From: Caryophanales bacterium UBA5026
Lineage (GTDB): Bacteria; Bacillota_I; Bacilli_A; RF39; UBA660
NCBI GenBank assembly: GCA_002416285.1
Contig: DICM01000030.1
Location: forward strand, 16,938-80,937
Direction of reading: 5' to 3'
DNA length: 64,000 nucleotides
Shown: one piece after another, positions 1 to 8,748 of the stretch
How positions within the stretch are numbered: the stretch's first letter is position 1
Layout of the letters: every line of letters starts with the position of its first letter
Notes under the pieces: model-generated
What the model was told of the DNA's origin: nothing
Seen by the model: the letters and a program-made list of their open reading frames with translations, nothing else
Database searches by the model: none
Translations under genes and position numbers: made by a program

Positions 1-589
1 TATCTGCATATACAGATTCACTAAGTAGGCATAATACACCCTGTTTCCCTACGTATGCGAGTTTCCCGATATCTGTTTTATAAGATCCATTCATAGCTTG
101 ATCAAATACATAGTTTCCAGTATAGAAAATAATACCATCTTTCGTATTAATCGCATAACCAACTGTTCCAGGAACAGAATGGGTCAGCGCAATTGGGAAA
201 ATAGAAACCGCACCAAAATCAATTTTATGATGTGGTTCTATTACATATAATTTTTCCGTCTTAATATTTTCATCAAATAATTCTTTCTTTAATAATTCGA
301 TGGTGAATGCGGTTCCATAGATTGCTAGATCTGGTAGATCATGTAGCATATCTGGAATAGCTCCCATTTGACCATCGTGTCCGTGGGTAATAAATACACC
401 CTTAATTTTTTCTTTGTTTTCTTTTAAATAATCATAATTTGGGATAATATAATCTACCCCAAGCATCTTATCGTCGGCATATTTTAAACCGGCATCAAAG
501 ATAAATATGTCTTGGTCAACTTCGATAACATATAAGTTTTTTCCGACTTCATTTAGTCCACCAAGAGCACATATTTTAATTTTACTCAT
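1..589 (-). CDS. rnj: Ribonuclease J family protein (RNase J2-like), C-terminus missing
   Basis: This is the N-terminal 196 codons of a beta-CASP metallo-beta-lactamase ribonuclease; the rest lies before base 1. The start at 589 has an AAGGAGT ribosome site. RNase J enzymes take part in mRNA decay and rRNA maturation in Gram-positive bacteria. The opening ALGGLNEVGKN, the DAGLKYADD segment and ITHGH (about residues 73-77) place it in the family. The metal site is degenerate: the usual HxHxDH reads HGHDGQ, and the usual YTGDFKFD reads YTGNYVFD. Bacillus RNase J2, which is nearly inactive and pairs with J1, has a comparable loss, so I call this J2-like and expect a separate active J1 elsewhere. 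Confidence 0.87.
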   Translation of the reverse strand, partial: MSKIKICALGGLNEVGKNLYVIEVDQDIFIFDAGLKYADDKMLGVDYIIPNYDYLKENKEKIKGVFITHGHDGQMGAIPDMLHDLPDLAIYGTAFTIELLKKELFDENIKTEKLYVIEPHHKIDFGAVSIFPIALTHSVPGTVGYAINTKDGIIFYTGNYVFDQAMNGSYKTDIGKLAYVGKQGVLCLLSESVYAD

Positions 590-612
590 AAAAACTCCTT
601 TCTTTAGGCATT

Positions 613-655
613 AAAAAAGACGAACTCATTATATCAGAAATAATGACTTTCGTCT
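613..655 (-). terminator. Rho-independent terminator
   Basis: On the minus strand AGACGAA-AGTCATTAT pairs with ATAATGA-GTTCGTCT and is followed by a run of T. It ends the two-gene zinc-ribbon operon before the RNase J gene. Confidence 0.85.
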
Positions 656-674
656 AGTAGATTTATTATATATC

Positions 675-1361
675 TTAAAATAGAATTGGTAAAACATAAA
701 TGATAAATAAAACAGTAAGAGAAATTCCACCGACAAATAAATATCCTTGTTTATTCTCATCTACTCTTGTAACAATTTTTAATCCTTGGAAGAGTGTCAC
801 AAACATAAATAGAAATCCTAGTAGAAATACTACGAGCATCAATTTAAGGGATAAGTTAAATAAAACGAATCCTACTAATAATGTTACAATTGATATAATA
901 GAGGTAACTGCTAGCAATGCTACCATTTTTTTATAATCTATCTTACTATTTGATAACCGTTCAGTCATTAATTGAAATACAAGGGCTACAAAGAAACTTG
1001 CTATCAGAATTTTAAATACAGTCATAAAGAAAACTCGATAAAACATTGCAGCTGAACCTAGTTGATATTCATATGTAAAAAATCGAATAGCAAAACTTTC
1101 TCTAAATAGAAAAACTGCTAAAATACCGATTAGAATAGACTGAACAATTAAAATAATAACTGATAAAGCAATATCTTCTTTTTTCACAAAAGATTTTATA
1201 GTATCTACAGGTTTTGTAAAGATACCTTTTATGGTTTCCCATAATTCTTTCATATATAAGTCTACTTTACTTGCTTCCCCATCAATTTTCACTTCTCTTT
1301 TACAATTACATTCCTGACCATCAACTAGTGGTTTTCCACAATTTGTACAATATTTCGCCAT
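675..1361 (-). CDS. Zinc-ribbon multi-pass membrane protein (YIP1-like)
   Basis: A 228-aa protein that opens with a zinc ribbon (CTNCG at residues 5-9, then CNC at 19-21). A soluble linker follows, then about five hydrophobic segments from residue 65 to the end, which resemble Yip1-type or DUF6574-like membrane domains. It lies 9 bp downstream of another zinc-ribbon membrane protein and is co-transcribed with it. The two probably share a cell-envelope role, but no reaction can be assigned. The start follows a GGAGG-type site. The family call rests on overall layout only. Confidence 0.75.
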   Translation of the reverse strand: MAKYCTNCGKPLVDGQECNCKREVKIDGEASKVDLYMKELWETIKGIFTKPVDTIKSFVKKEDIALSVIILIVQSILIGILAVFLFRESFAIRFFTYEYQLGSAAMFYRVFFMTVFKILIASFFVALVFQLMTERLSNSKIDYKKMVALLAVTSIISIVTLLVGFVLFNLSLKLMLVVFLLGFLFMFVTLFQGLKIVTRVDENKQGYLFVGGISLTVLFIIYVLPILF

Positions 1362-1370
1362 AATTTCCTC

Positions 1371-2576
1371 CTATAAATATCTTGAAAAATAAGTCATTAA
1401 ATTTTTGAAACTAACAAAATGAAAATCTTCATTCTGATAATCATAAGTCAAATTAACATAGTCGTAATCACTATCCGTATGTTCTTTTTGTTCTCCATTC
1501 TCATTCGTATACATTACTGTATAATCGTAATTTACTTTCAAACTTAAATATAAATATCCTTCATCTGTAATTTCTAAATCGGTTAAATCAAGATTTTTGA
1601 ATGTAATCGATTTTAAATTACTACTGCTAACATCACTCAAAAGCTGATTGTAACTTCTTTCAAGAGCATTCGTATCTCCATTTTCATATTGATACTGCTC
1701 CTTTATATCTGCAAAGTTCTTCTTTTCTAAAATAGATTGATAAAGTTGTTCTAAAGATTGTTTGGAAATTTGTAAAAGTTTTTCTCTCGTTTCTTTTGAC
1801 AAACTTTTTTCATCGAAAGTTACTGTTGCACGTCTTCTACTTTTACTTACCATAATCGTGTCCTCAATATCAAATCCAAATGGTAAGGTTGCTTTTACTT
1901 TGTAATTGGTTTGAAACATTGCTGGTAGTTCATATACATCGAGACTGTCTGTTGATTTCTCTTTATTTAAATAAGATGTTAAATCGATTCCTTCAATTGT
2001 TAGCTTTGATCCTTTTAGGGCACTTAAAGTAAATTGATCAATCGTCTCGAATGAACTCGTATCAACACTCCAGTTTTTAAAAAACAGCCATTTATTCTTT
2101 TTATGTTTAAGTAAAGTTACTATAGTTGTTTCCGTTTGTTTACTCGATTTATCAGTATAACTGATTTCAACATTGGTACGAAAACCATCTTCTGAAGAAG
2201 TTAGCTTTGTTACTTTATAATTAACAACGTTGATATTCTCATCTTCCAATTGTTGCCTTAATAGACTACTAACAACCTTTTTCGATGTAAAAGGACTAGT
2301 CTCTTTTAATTCTAAAGTCTGATATAACTTATCACCTTTCGCATAGGCAATTGCTTCAAAATAATTGGAAGCGATATATTTGGGACTCGTATAATAACTA
2401 CCCACTAAATAAGATAAAATTCCAAAAAATAAGACTATAATGATTACTCCAATTGTGATTTTTTTCTTCTTTGTTAAAGTATTTTTATAAAATAATGGTT
2501 TCTTTAAAGAATGACCACAATTCTCACAAAATCGTGATGTTTTCTCATTCTCCGTTCCACATTCTTTACAAATCAT
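1371..2576 (-). CDS. Zinc-ribbon membrane-anchored protein, TcaA/YvbJ-like layout
   Basis: A 401-aa protein with an N-terminal zinc ribbon (CKECG, then CENCG within the first 21 residues), a basic linker, one membrane span at about residues 41-60, and a long extracytoplasmic part built of repeated alpha/beta units. The same layout is seen in TcaA/YvbJ proteins of Bacilli, which act in envelope and wall-antibiotic responses; this match is by architecture, not by detailed alignment. It is the first gene of a two-gene operon. The start is the ATG at 2576, with AGGAGTTG upstream. Confidence 0.72.
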   Translation of the reverse strand: MICKECGTENEKTSRFCENCGHSLKKPLFYKNTLTKKKKITIGVIIIVLFFGILSYLVGSYYTSPKYIASNYFEAIAYAKGDKLYQTLELKETSPFTSKKVVSSLLRQQLEDENINVVNYKVTKLTSSEDGFRTNVEISYTDKSSKQTETTIVTLLKHKKNKWLFFKNWSVDTSSFETIDQFTLSALKGSKLTIEGIDLTSYLNKEKSTDSLDVYELPAMFQTNYKVKATLPFGFDIEDTIMVSKSRRRATVTFDEKSLSKETREKLLQISKQSLEQLYQSILEKKNFADIKEQYQYENGDTNALERSYNQLLSDVSSSNLKSITFKNLDLTDLEITDEGYLYLSLKVNYDYTVMYTNENGEQKEHTDSDYDYVNLTYDYQNEDFHFVSFKNLMTYFSRYL

Positions 2577-2640
2577 ATCATCAACTCCTATCTATAAGGT
2601 AACACTCCATAAAAACAAAAGTCAACTAAATTTATTTATT

Positions 2641-3186
2641 TCACTTATTTTTCAAAAATGTATAAAGAAATGGATACTTGTTTTCTTGATATGTATAATA
2701 ACAAGAAACTTGCTTCTTGAGGTACTCGATCACTGAAGACTCATTTTTTTTGAATTTTTCTTTTGAAACAATATAGTAGGTGTTTAAGTTTAAATATAGA
2801 TAAAGGGCATTAGGACTCTCTATAATGCAATTAACTTTTTTATAGGGAATTTGTTCTTTTCCATCTTCATTTTCAATTTCTATAACATCCTCTAAAAAAG
2901 AATAAGTGTTTTTTATTTTTAGAATTTGTGGATCATTTCTTAATAATTGTTTTAATTGCATCTTCGGTAATAAATTACTCTTCATTTCAATAATTACTAA
3001 AACGGATACAAAAACAGCTATAGAACGAAATAGAATATCATGAAAAAAGAAAATCGCTAAATATAAAAATAATGCACTTAATAGATAAAAGAAAACATTC
3101 CATTTATGTAGTTCAAAGCGATAATGAATCTGCACAAATTCTGTAAGGTTCTCTTTCTGATAATTTGTATGATTCTCTATTTTCAT
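2641..3186 (-). CDS. YcxB-like membrane protein
   Basis: A 181-aa protein with two close membrane spans at about residues 29-65 and a soluble C-terminal half rich in beta strands. This resembles the YcxB-like family, whose function is unknown. I chose the internal ATG at 3186 because AAGGAGG sits 6 bases before it; an earlier in-frame start at 3207 would place that site inside the gene. The ribosome site overlaps the end of mutL, so the two are co-transcribed. The stop is TGA. Confidence 0.68.
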   Translation of the reverse strand: MKIENHTNYQKENLTEFVQIHYRFELHKWNVFFYLLSALFLYLAIFFFHDILFRSIAVFVSVLVIIEMKSNLLPKMQLKQLLRNDPQILKIKNTYSFLEDVIEIENEDGKEQIPYKKVNCIIESPNALYLYLNLNTYYIVSKEKFKKNESSVIEYLKKQVSCYYTYQENKYPFLYTFLKNK

Positions 3187-3196
3187 ATTTACCTCC

Positions 3197-4975
3197 TTAA
3201 AAACCACTTCTTTTAAATAGTTTTTCTAAATCATAATTTGAGTAAAATATAATTGTTGGTCTTCCATGAGGACAATTAAACGGATTATCACATTTACGTA
3301 GATCGGCTATCAATTGTTCCATTTCTAACATCGTAATATTTTCATTTGCTTTAATTGCATGTTTACAGGCCATCATGGTTGCTACCTTTTCATTAAATTT
3401 TTCGATACTAAAGTTTTTCTCACAGAGTAAGATTGTTTCTAATATTTTTTTGGTTGATTCCAATTCTTCTCCCTTTGGAATCCATGTCGGATGGGTCTTA
3501 ACGATCACGGAATTGACACCAAATTCCGAAATATCAAAACCAAGTCCTCGAATAAATTCAAAATATTCCTTCAATATGACAAATTCATTGTTAGAAAACT
3601 CAATTGTCATTGGGAATAAAAGAGCGATTGAACCTCCTGTAGGATGTCCCATTTGATATTTGAATAATTCATAGTTTACTCGTTCTTTAGCCGCATGTTG
3701 ATCAATTAAATACATTCCAAGTTCATTTTGGCAAATAATATAAGTTCCATGAACTAAACCGACCGGATAGAGTTCTGGAAGACGATCTTTTGCTTTTTCT
3801 TCCTGAACAGTTTCTCTTTTTATAAATAATGGTGATTCTACTTCCTTTTGAATAGTATCCTCTATTCTTATATATGGTTCCTCTTCTGCAACACGATTTA
3901 ATTCCATGTTCTCTTGATAGAACTTATTTTTCGTCTCATCTTGAATTTCTTCTTCTATATCTTGCTCTGGCTCTTCGATTTCAGGTATTAAAGTTAATCG
4001 TTTAAGTTCCTGTTTAATCATATGCGAAACTAAAATTAGTAGTTCTTCTAGTTTTGAAAACTTAATATCCATTTTAGTTGGATGAATATTGACGTCTATT
4101 AGACTTGGATCTACATCAATATTAAGTACGACAACTGGATAACGATTATCTGGTTTATAAGAGTGATAACTGTCATTGATTGTTCTAGTTAAATCGATAT
4201 TTTTTACAACTCGTCCATTGACTAAAGTAATCATATGATTTCGACTGGAACGGTGTGTTTCTGGTAAGGATATATACCCTGTAACAGTATAATCATTATC
4301 TTCTGCAGATACTGGGACCATTTTTTTAACTAGGTCAATTCCATAGATTGCTTTAATTGTTTTTAGAACATTTCCACTTCCATCAGTATTTAATAATGTC
4401 GCTCCATTATTTGTTAAAATAAACTTGATATCTGGATGGGAAAGGGCTATTTTGTTCACGTAATCCGTTACACTAGCAAGTTCTGTATAAAGACTTTTCA
4501 TATGTTTCAATCTAGCTGGTGTATTGTAAAACAAATTAGAGACAGTCATAATTGTCCCAACTCTAGCATCACTTGGTTCTATAGTTTCAATCTTACCACC
4601 ATTAATATGAACGACAGTTCCGACATTCCCATCTGAGGTTTTAAGTTCCACTTCAGAAACAGAGGCAATACTAGATAAAGCTTCTCCACGGAATCCAAGA
4701 GTCGCAATATGAAAAAGATCATCCTCTGTTTTTAATTTGCTAGTAGCATGACGTCCAAAAGCTAAAACAGCATCTTCTTTATCCATTCCAACACCATTGT
4801 CAGTAACTCGCATCATTTTTGTTCCAGCTTCGATCAAATCAATTTTTATTTCAGTCGCACCCGCATCGATACTATTTTCGACAAGTTCTTTAATTACACT
4901 AGCGCATCTTTCTACTACTTCTCCAGCAGCTATTTTATTCGCTAAGATTTCATCCATTATTTTGATTCTTGACAT
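3197..4975 (-). CDS. mutL: DNA mismatch repair protein MutL
   Basis: MutL couples mismatch recognition by MutS to strand removal. The 592-aa protein has the GHKL ATPase N-terminus (ENSIDAGAT, DNGVGM, GFRGEALSSIASV) and a variable linker at about residues 340-410. The C-terminal latent endonuclease domain carries DQHAAKERVNYE, which is the metal-binding DQHA-x2-E-x4-E motif, plus ACKHAIKANE and CPHGRP. It should therefore be a nicking MutL as in most Gram-positives. I start at 4975 (MSRIKIMD) because GGAAGTGG lies just upstream; the longer frame adds only MIQGSGK. No mutS lies next to it, although miaB is close by. Confidence 0.96.
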   Translation of the reverse strand: MSRIKIMDEILANKIAAGEVVERCASVIKELVENSIDAGATEIKIDLIEAGTKMMRVTDNGVGMDKEDAVLAFGRHATSKLKTEDDLFHIATLGFRGEALSSIASVSEVELKTSDGNVGTVVHINGGKIETIEPSDARVGTIMTVSNLFYNTPARLKHMKSLYTELASVTDYVNKIALSHPDIKFILTNNGATLLNTDGSGNVLKTIKAIYGIDLVKKMVPVSAEDNDYTVTGYISLPETHRSSRNHMITLVNGRVVKNIDLTRTINDSYHSYKPDNRYPVVVLNIDVDPSLIDVNIHPTKMDIKFSKLEELLILVSHMIKQELKRLTLIPEIEEPEQDIEEEIQDETKNKFYQENMELNRVAEEEPYIRIEDTIQKEVESPLFIKRETVQEEKAKDRLPELYPVGLVHGTYIICQNELGMYLIDQHAAKERVNYELFKYQMGHPTGGSIALLFPMTIEFSNNEFVILKEYFEFIRGLGFDISEFGVNSVIVKTHPTWIPKGEELESTKKILETILLCEKNFSIEKFNEKVATMMACKHAIKANENITMLEMEQLIADLRKCDNPFNCPHGRPTIIFYSNYDLEKLFKRSGF

Positions 4976-5030
4976 CTTACCACTTCCTTGTATCATTATA
5001 TCAATTTTTAGAACTCATTACAATCAAGTC

Positions 5031-5056
5031 AAAAAAAAGATCAAAATATTTGATCT
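5031..5056 (-). terminator. Rho-independent terminator
   Basis: AGATCAAA pairs with TTTGATCT around a 3-base loop, followed by seven T on the minus strand. It starts inside the stop codon of the 5055-5744 gene and isolates it from mutL. Confidence 0.87.
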
Positions 5057-5744
5057 AAAATTCTGGTATTTTATATGTTGTATCGACAGAAACCGTAAAT
5101 AATTTTTCTTTACAATCTCCAAAACATACTTTTAATTCCTTTTCGTTTTCATTATTAGTTTGAAGAGTTATAATTTCTGAACTTTCAGACCAACCTTCAT
5201 AAAAATCACTAGAAATAAAGGTTATTAAGTTCATTAATTCAATTTTTTCTTCATCTGTAAGAGTATAGATTTTGTTGGATTCATTATTCATTTTTGCAAT
5301 ATATCCTGTTAAAGTTCCTAATAATTTAGTTGTATCTTGAGATTTTAATATGACATCATCCTCTATGTCATAAGAAGATGGATACCAACTATCATCATTT
5401 AAAAGAAACTTTTGTTCCATTTTTTTATCTTTATAATTAAAATAATAAATCATGACATCTAAATGTTTCTTTAATGCTTCTCCTCTTTCATAAATGACAT
5501 ACGCTTTATGAAGTTCTTCACTATCCTGCGAGGCGAAAAGTTCTGTTCTCATCGTTTTACTTCCGTTTTTTCCAGAGACTATCATCTGATATTTTGTACT
5601 ATTGCTCCATTTCAATGATGTACCAGTACTTTTACTTGAACCTGTTTTTAATTTTGGCAGAGTCCAAACAGTAAACACAACCCCTACTACAACTACAAAT
5701 ATCACAAATGTAATAATATATAATGTCTTGCTATCTGATTTCAT
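5055..5744 (-). CDS. Hypothetical membrane-anchored protein
   Basis: A 229-aa protein I do not recognise. It has a short basic N-terminus, one membrane span at about residues 8-29, and a serine/threonine-rich linker. The extracytoplasmic domain of about 190 residues contains one cysteine pair near the C-terminus (CFGDC). It stands alone between its own terminator and the 5813 gene, with a TATACT -10-like hexamer and an AAGGAGG site before its ATG. No function is proposed. Confidence 0.72.
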   Translation of the reverse strand: MKSDSKTLYIITFVIFVVVVGVVFTVWTLPKLKTGSSKSTGTSLKWSNSTKYQMIVSGKNGSKTMRTELFASQDSEELHKAYVIYERGEALKKHLDVMIYYFNYKDKKMEQKFLLNDDSWYPSSYDIEDDVILKSQDTTKLLGTLTGYIAKMNNESNKIYTLTDEEKIELMNLITFISSDFYEGWSESSEIITLQTNNENEKELKVCFGDCKEKLFTVSVDTTYKIPEF

Positions 5745-5812
5745 ATATCCTCCTTATTTATTCTTTTTTATTCTAGTTTAGTATATCACAAAATCATGTA
5801 GCTTTCTATAGG

Positions 5813-6838
5813 TTATCGTAATTTGTTGACAGATTCCGTTTTTTCTATCTCTAACACGGATTGTAATTCCCGTAAATCGGAAATTGTCTGAAAAGGAATA
5901 ATATCTGCCATATCAAGATAGGTTGGCCGATAAGTTATTGTCTTTATACCATAAAATTGAAATAACGCTAAATACTGTGGATCATTAGTAAATGCGAAAC
6001 ATTTTTGTTTTTGCTGATAATTAAATTGTTCTAATGGAAGTTCTGATTCTAGTACATTAGAAGGTAATTCGATTGGAAACTGATTTGTTTTAAAATAATG
6101 AATGTTGTAATCATTTTGAAAAGATTTAAAACTTTCTTCAATCTTTTCAAAACAAAAATTAGGATCCTGTTCAAAGTATCGATCAAATATATCAATATCT
6201 ACAAATAAATTCTTGTTTCCATATTTTTGTTTTTTCTTCAATAAGGTCAAATTAGAAAAATCAGGTATTTGATGGGTTGGTAGTAAAAAAGAAGTAGATT
6301 TTTTCTTATCCTTTGAAAAAGAAAAGTGTACTGGATACTTCTGCATTTGATATTTTACTAACTGCTCCCTCTCATCAGCTGTTTCTTTATGCCAATTTTC
6401 TATTAGACAAGTATCAATATTAACCTTTTTCATCGCTTGAATATGTAACATATCAGAAGATATAAACAAGATATTTTCAAAATGATTTGAATACTGTTTT
6501 ATCATTATCTCCTGAAGTTCAAGAATTGCTAGTGAAGTATAAGGCTTTGTTTTTGAATACATTTCTTTTTCAACTAGACATTTTTTACTTGAAGTCATAA
6601 GATTATAGAAAGTTAAAAAATGACCATATTGATCTAAATGAAGCATCTGTAATCTTTGAAAAAAATCTCCATGCGAAAGCGTTCCAACAAAATAAATTTG
6701 ATAATCTTTTTTTATTTTTTCTAAAGTAGAATAAAAATTTTGATAAAACTGCTCATCTATCCCCCATTCTTTTATTTGTTTTTCGATACTATCAAAATCA
6801 ATCCATAGAGCAGTATATTTGTTATACAACGATTCCAT
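5813..6838 (-). CDS. Hypothetical protein, weakly HAD-like, overlapping miaB
   Basis: A 341-aa cytoplasmic protein. The start ALWIDFDS, the segment FVGTLSHGD and a FISSDMLHIQAMKKVNIDT stretch (about residues 125-145) recall HAD-type phosphatase motifs I, II and IV. The usual DxDxT is not kept, so activity cannot be claimed. A second half with FVDIDIFDRYF may repeat part of the fold. It begins inside the last 17 bases of miaB and uses a GGAG site within miaB, so the two are translationally coupled. Confidence 0.65.
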   Translation of the reverse strand: MESLYNKYTALWIDFDSIEKQIKEWGIDEQFYQNFYSTLEKIKKDYQIYFVGTLSHGDFFQRLQMLHLDQYGHFLTFYNLMTSSKKCLVEKEMYSKTKPYTSLAILELQEIMIKQYSNHFENILFISSDMLHIQAMKKVNIDTCLIENWHKETADEREQLVKYQMQKYPVHFSFSKDKKKSTSFLLPTHQIPDFSNLTLLKKKQKYGNKNLFVDIDIFDRYFEQDPNFCFEKIEESFKSFQNDYNIHYFKTNQFPIELPSNVLESELPLEQFNYQQKQKCFAFTNDPQYLALFQFYGIKTITYRPTYLDMADIIPFQTISDLRELQSVLEIEKTESVNKLR

Positions 6839-8240
6839 CCATACTCCAAGTTTTTACTTCTGTAATTTTTACATTTACAATTTTACCAATCAAAGCTTCT
6901 GGTCCTTCAACATTGACTAATTTCATAGTATCGGTATATCCCATTAGTTTTGTTGCATCTTTTTCACTAAATCCTTCAATTAAAACAGGAACCGTTTTGT
7001 CTTGATAACTATCATTTGCTTCTTTTGCAAATTGATTGACAATCTTATTTAATCTTTGTAAACGATCGTTCTTTTCTTCCAGTGTAACGTTATCCTCCAT
7101 TTTTGCGGCTGGAGTACCTACTCTTGGAGAGAAGATAAAAGTAAACGCTGAATCATAATGACATTTTTTTACAACGTCTAAAGTTTCCTCAAAGTCCTCT
7201 TCTGTTTCATTTGGGAAACCAACAATAATATCAGTGGTAATAGAAACATTCGGAATCGCTTCTTTAAGTTTACGATGTAATTCTAAATATTGTTCTTTCG
7301 TATAACGTCTTCCCATTAATTTGAGGATGCGATTAGAACCAGATTGTAGTGGCAGATGAATGTAAGGCATAATATTAGGATTATTTTTAATAACTTCAAT
7401 CATTTGATCAGTAAAATCCCAAGGATGGCTTGTTACAAAACGTACTCTACTAATTCCAGTTTTTGCAACATCTTCTAATAAATTCTCCATACGGTATCCA
7501 CTTTTTAAATCTTTTCCATATGCATTTACATTTTGTCCAAGAAGAGTAACTTCCTGATAACCATCTTTTACTAATTGCTCTACTTCCTTTAAAATAAATT
7601 CTGGATTTCTACTTCTTTGTTTTCCTCTCGTATATGGAACAATACAGTAAGTACAGAATTTATCACATCCATACATAATATTAATCCATGCTTTATATTT
7701 GCTATCTCGTTTAACTGGGATATTTTCAATGATGTCTCCTTCGCCACTATAGACTTCGATTTCAATTTCCTTTTTGATTAAAGCTTCATTTAAAATTTGT
7801 GGAAGACGATGAATATTATGTGTACCAAATACAACATCTAAAAATCTAAATTTTTTCAAAATTTCATTTACAACAGCTTCTTCTTGTGCCATACATCCAC
7901 AAATGCCCGTTACAATGTGTGGTTTTGATTCTTTCAAATGCTTCATTCTTCCAATCATACCAAATACCTTATTATGGGCATTTTCTCTAATTGCACAAGT
8001 ATTTAATAAGATGAAATCCGCATCTTCCATTGTTTCTGTCTCTGTATAAGACATGTCTTCGAGGATGGCTTTGATGTTTTCTCCGTCATGCTGATTCATT
8101 TGACATCCATATGTTTTTACAAAATATTTTTTATCTTTTCCAAGTTCTTTTAGATTCTCTGAAACGATATAATCATTCGTTTTTACTAATACTTCTTTAT
8201 TTGAACGTTTCTTAGCTTCTAATAAATTTGGTGTTTGCAT
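6822..8240 (-). CDS. miaB: tRNA-2-methylthio-N6-dimethylallyladenosine synthase MiaB
   Basis: MiaB is a radical-SAM methylthiotransferase that adds a methylthio group to i6A37 of tRNAs reading UNN codons. The 472-aa protein has the N-terminal UPF0004 domain with cluster cysteines near residues 46, 82 and 116 and the radical-SAM motif CDKFCTYC (cysteines 192, 196, 199). The C-terminal TRAM domain ends with TEVKTWSMDG. The N-terminal extension of about 35 residues before KYFVKTYGC is typical of Gram-positive MiaB. A promoter (TTGTCT-N17-TATTAT) lies just upstream. A second methylthiotransferase of the MtaB type is at 52357. Confidence 0.96.
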   Translation of the reverse strand: MQTPNLLEAKKRSNKEVLVKTNDYIVSENLKELGKDKKYFVKTYGCQMNQHDGENIKAILEDMSYTETETMEDADFILLNTCAIRENAHNKVFGMIGRMKHLKESKPHIVTGICGCMAQEEAVVNEILKKFRFLDVVFGTHNIHRLPQILNEALIKKEIEIEVYSGEGDIIENIPVKRDSKYKAWINIMYGCDKFCTYCIVPYTRGKQRSRNPEFILKEVEQLVKDGYQEVTLLGQNVNAYGKDLKSGYRMENLLEDVAKTGISRVRFVTSHPWDFTDQMIEVIKNNPNIMPYIHLPLQSGSNRILKLMGRRYTKEQYLELHRKLKEAIPNVSITTDIIVGFPNETEEDFEETLDVVKKCHYDSAFTFIFSPRVGTPAAKMEDNVTLEEKNDRLQRLNKIVNQFAKEANDSYQDKTVPVLIEGFSEKDATKLMGYTDTMKLVNVEGPEALIGKIVNVKITEVKTWSMDGIVV

Positions 8241-8277
8241 ATTATCACTTCTTTTCTTTCATTTGTTTATCTATAAA

Positions 8278-8306
8278 ATAATAGCATAAAAGACTCATAA
8301 AGACAA
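8278..8306 (-). promoter_or_regulatory. Promoter for miaB
   Basis: Minus strand TTGTCT, 17-base spacer, TATTAT, about 40 bases before the miaB ATG. Confidence 0.6.
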
Positions 8307-8338
8307 GAATTTTATCGAACGTCAAAAAAAGGAATCGA

Positions 8339-8366
8339 TAAAAAAAGTAACCAAATGATTACTTTC
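8339..8366 (-). terminator. Terminator of the chaperone operon
   Basis: AAAGTAA pairs with TTACTTT around an 8-base loop and is followed by T residues. It overlaps the stop of the 50-aa gene and ends the long dnaK operon. Confidence 0.75.
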
Positions 8367-8511
8367 GTTTCATATTTTTATTTTTTACAAAATTCTTTGC
8401 CTTGTCCTTTAGAGATCCTGTATAGTTAATATCTAATCTCTGTTTATACATATTCAGTGCTGCAATTTTAAAAGCAATTGATTGTAAAGGATTCACTTTA
8501 CCATAGTTCAT
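8359..8511 (-). CDS. Small basic protein, 50 aa
   Basis: A short gene at the 3' end of the chaperone operon. From the ATG at 8511 it encodes MNYGKVNPLQ..., 50 residues, with a strongly basic C-terminus (FVKNKNMKRK). AGGGGG lies 8 bases upstream; an ATG at 8517 is too close to that site. It lies between another lysine-rich small gene and the operon terminator. I do not recognise it. Its regular ribosome site and placement argue that it is real. Confidence 0.55.
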   Translation of the reverse strand: MNYGKVNPLQSIAFKIAALNMYKQRLDINYTGSLKDKAKNFVKNKNMKRK

Positions 8512-8533
8512 ACCCATTCCCCCTGATTAAAAG

Positions 8534-8737
8534 TTATTTGTTCTTTTTATTTTTTAACAAGCTAACTTTTGGTTTCTTTTCTGCTTTGGTAGTTTCTTCT
8601 TTCGGAACTAATACCGGTCTTTTTTTAGATCCTTTTTTACTTCTTTTATAAAGAGTGTACCCTGCTGCACCACTGGCTACTACTGCTCCTGTTACTGCTG
8701 CTGCAATTATTGCTTTGTTCTTTGTTTTCTTTTCCAT
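8534..8737 (-). CDS. Small lysine-rich single-span membrane protein
   Basis: A 67-aa protein with a basic N-terminus, one alanine/glycine-rich hydrophobic segment at about residues 8-30 and a long positively charged tail (21 lysines by eye). It follows dnaJ by 11 bases and belongs to the same operon. The layout resembles small YtxH-like membrane proteins, but no family is assigned. Confidence 0.6.
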   Translation of the reverse strand: MEKKTKNKAIIAAAVTGAVVASGAAGYTLYKRSKKGSKKRPVLVPKEETTKAEKKPKVSLLKNKKNK

Positions 8738-8748
8738 ATATTTCCTTT

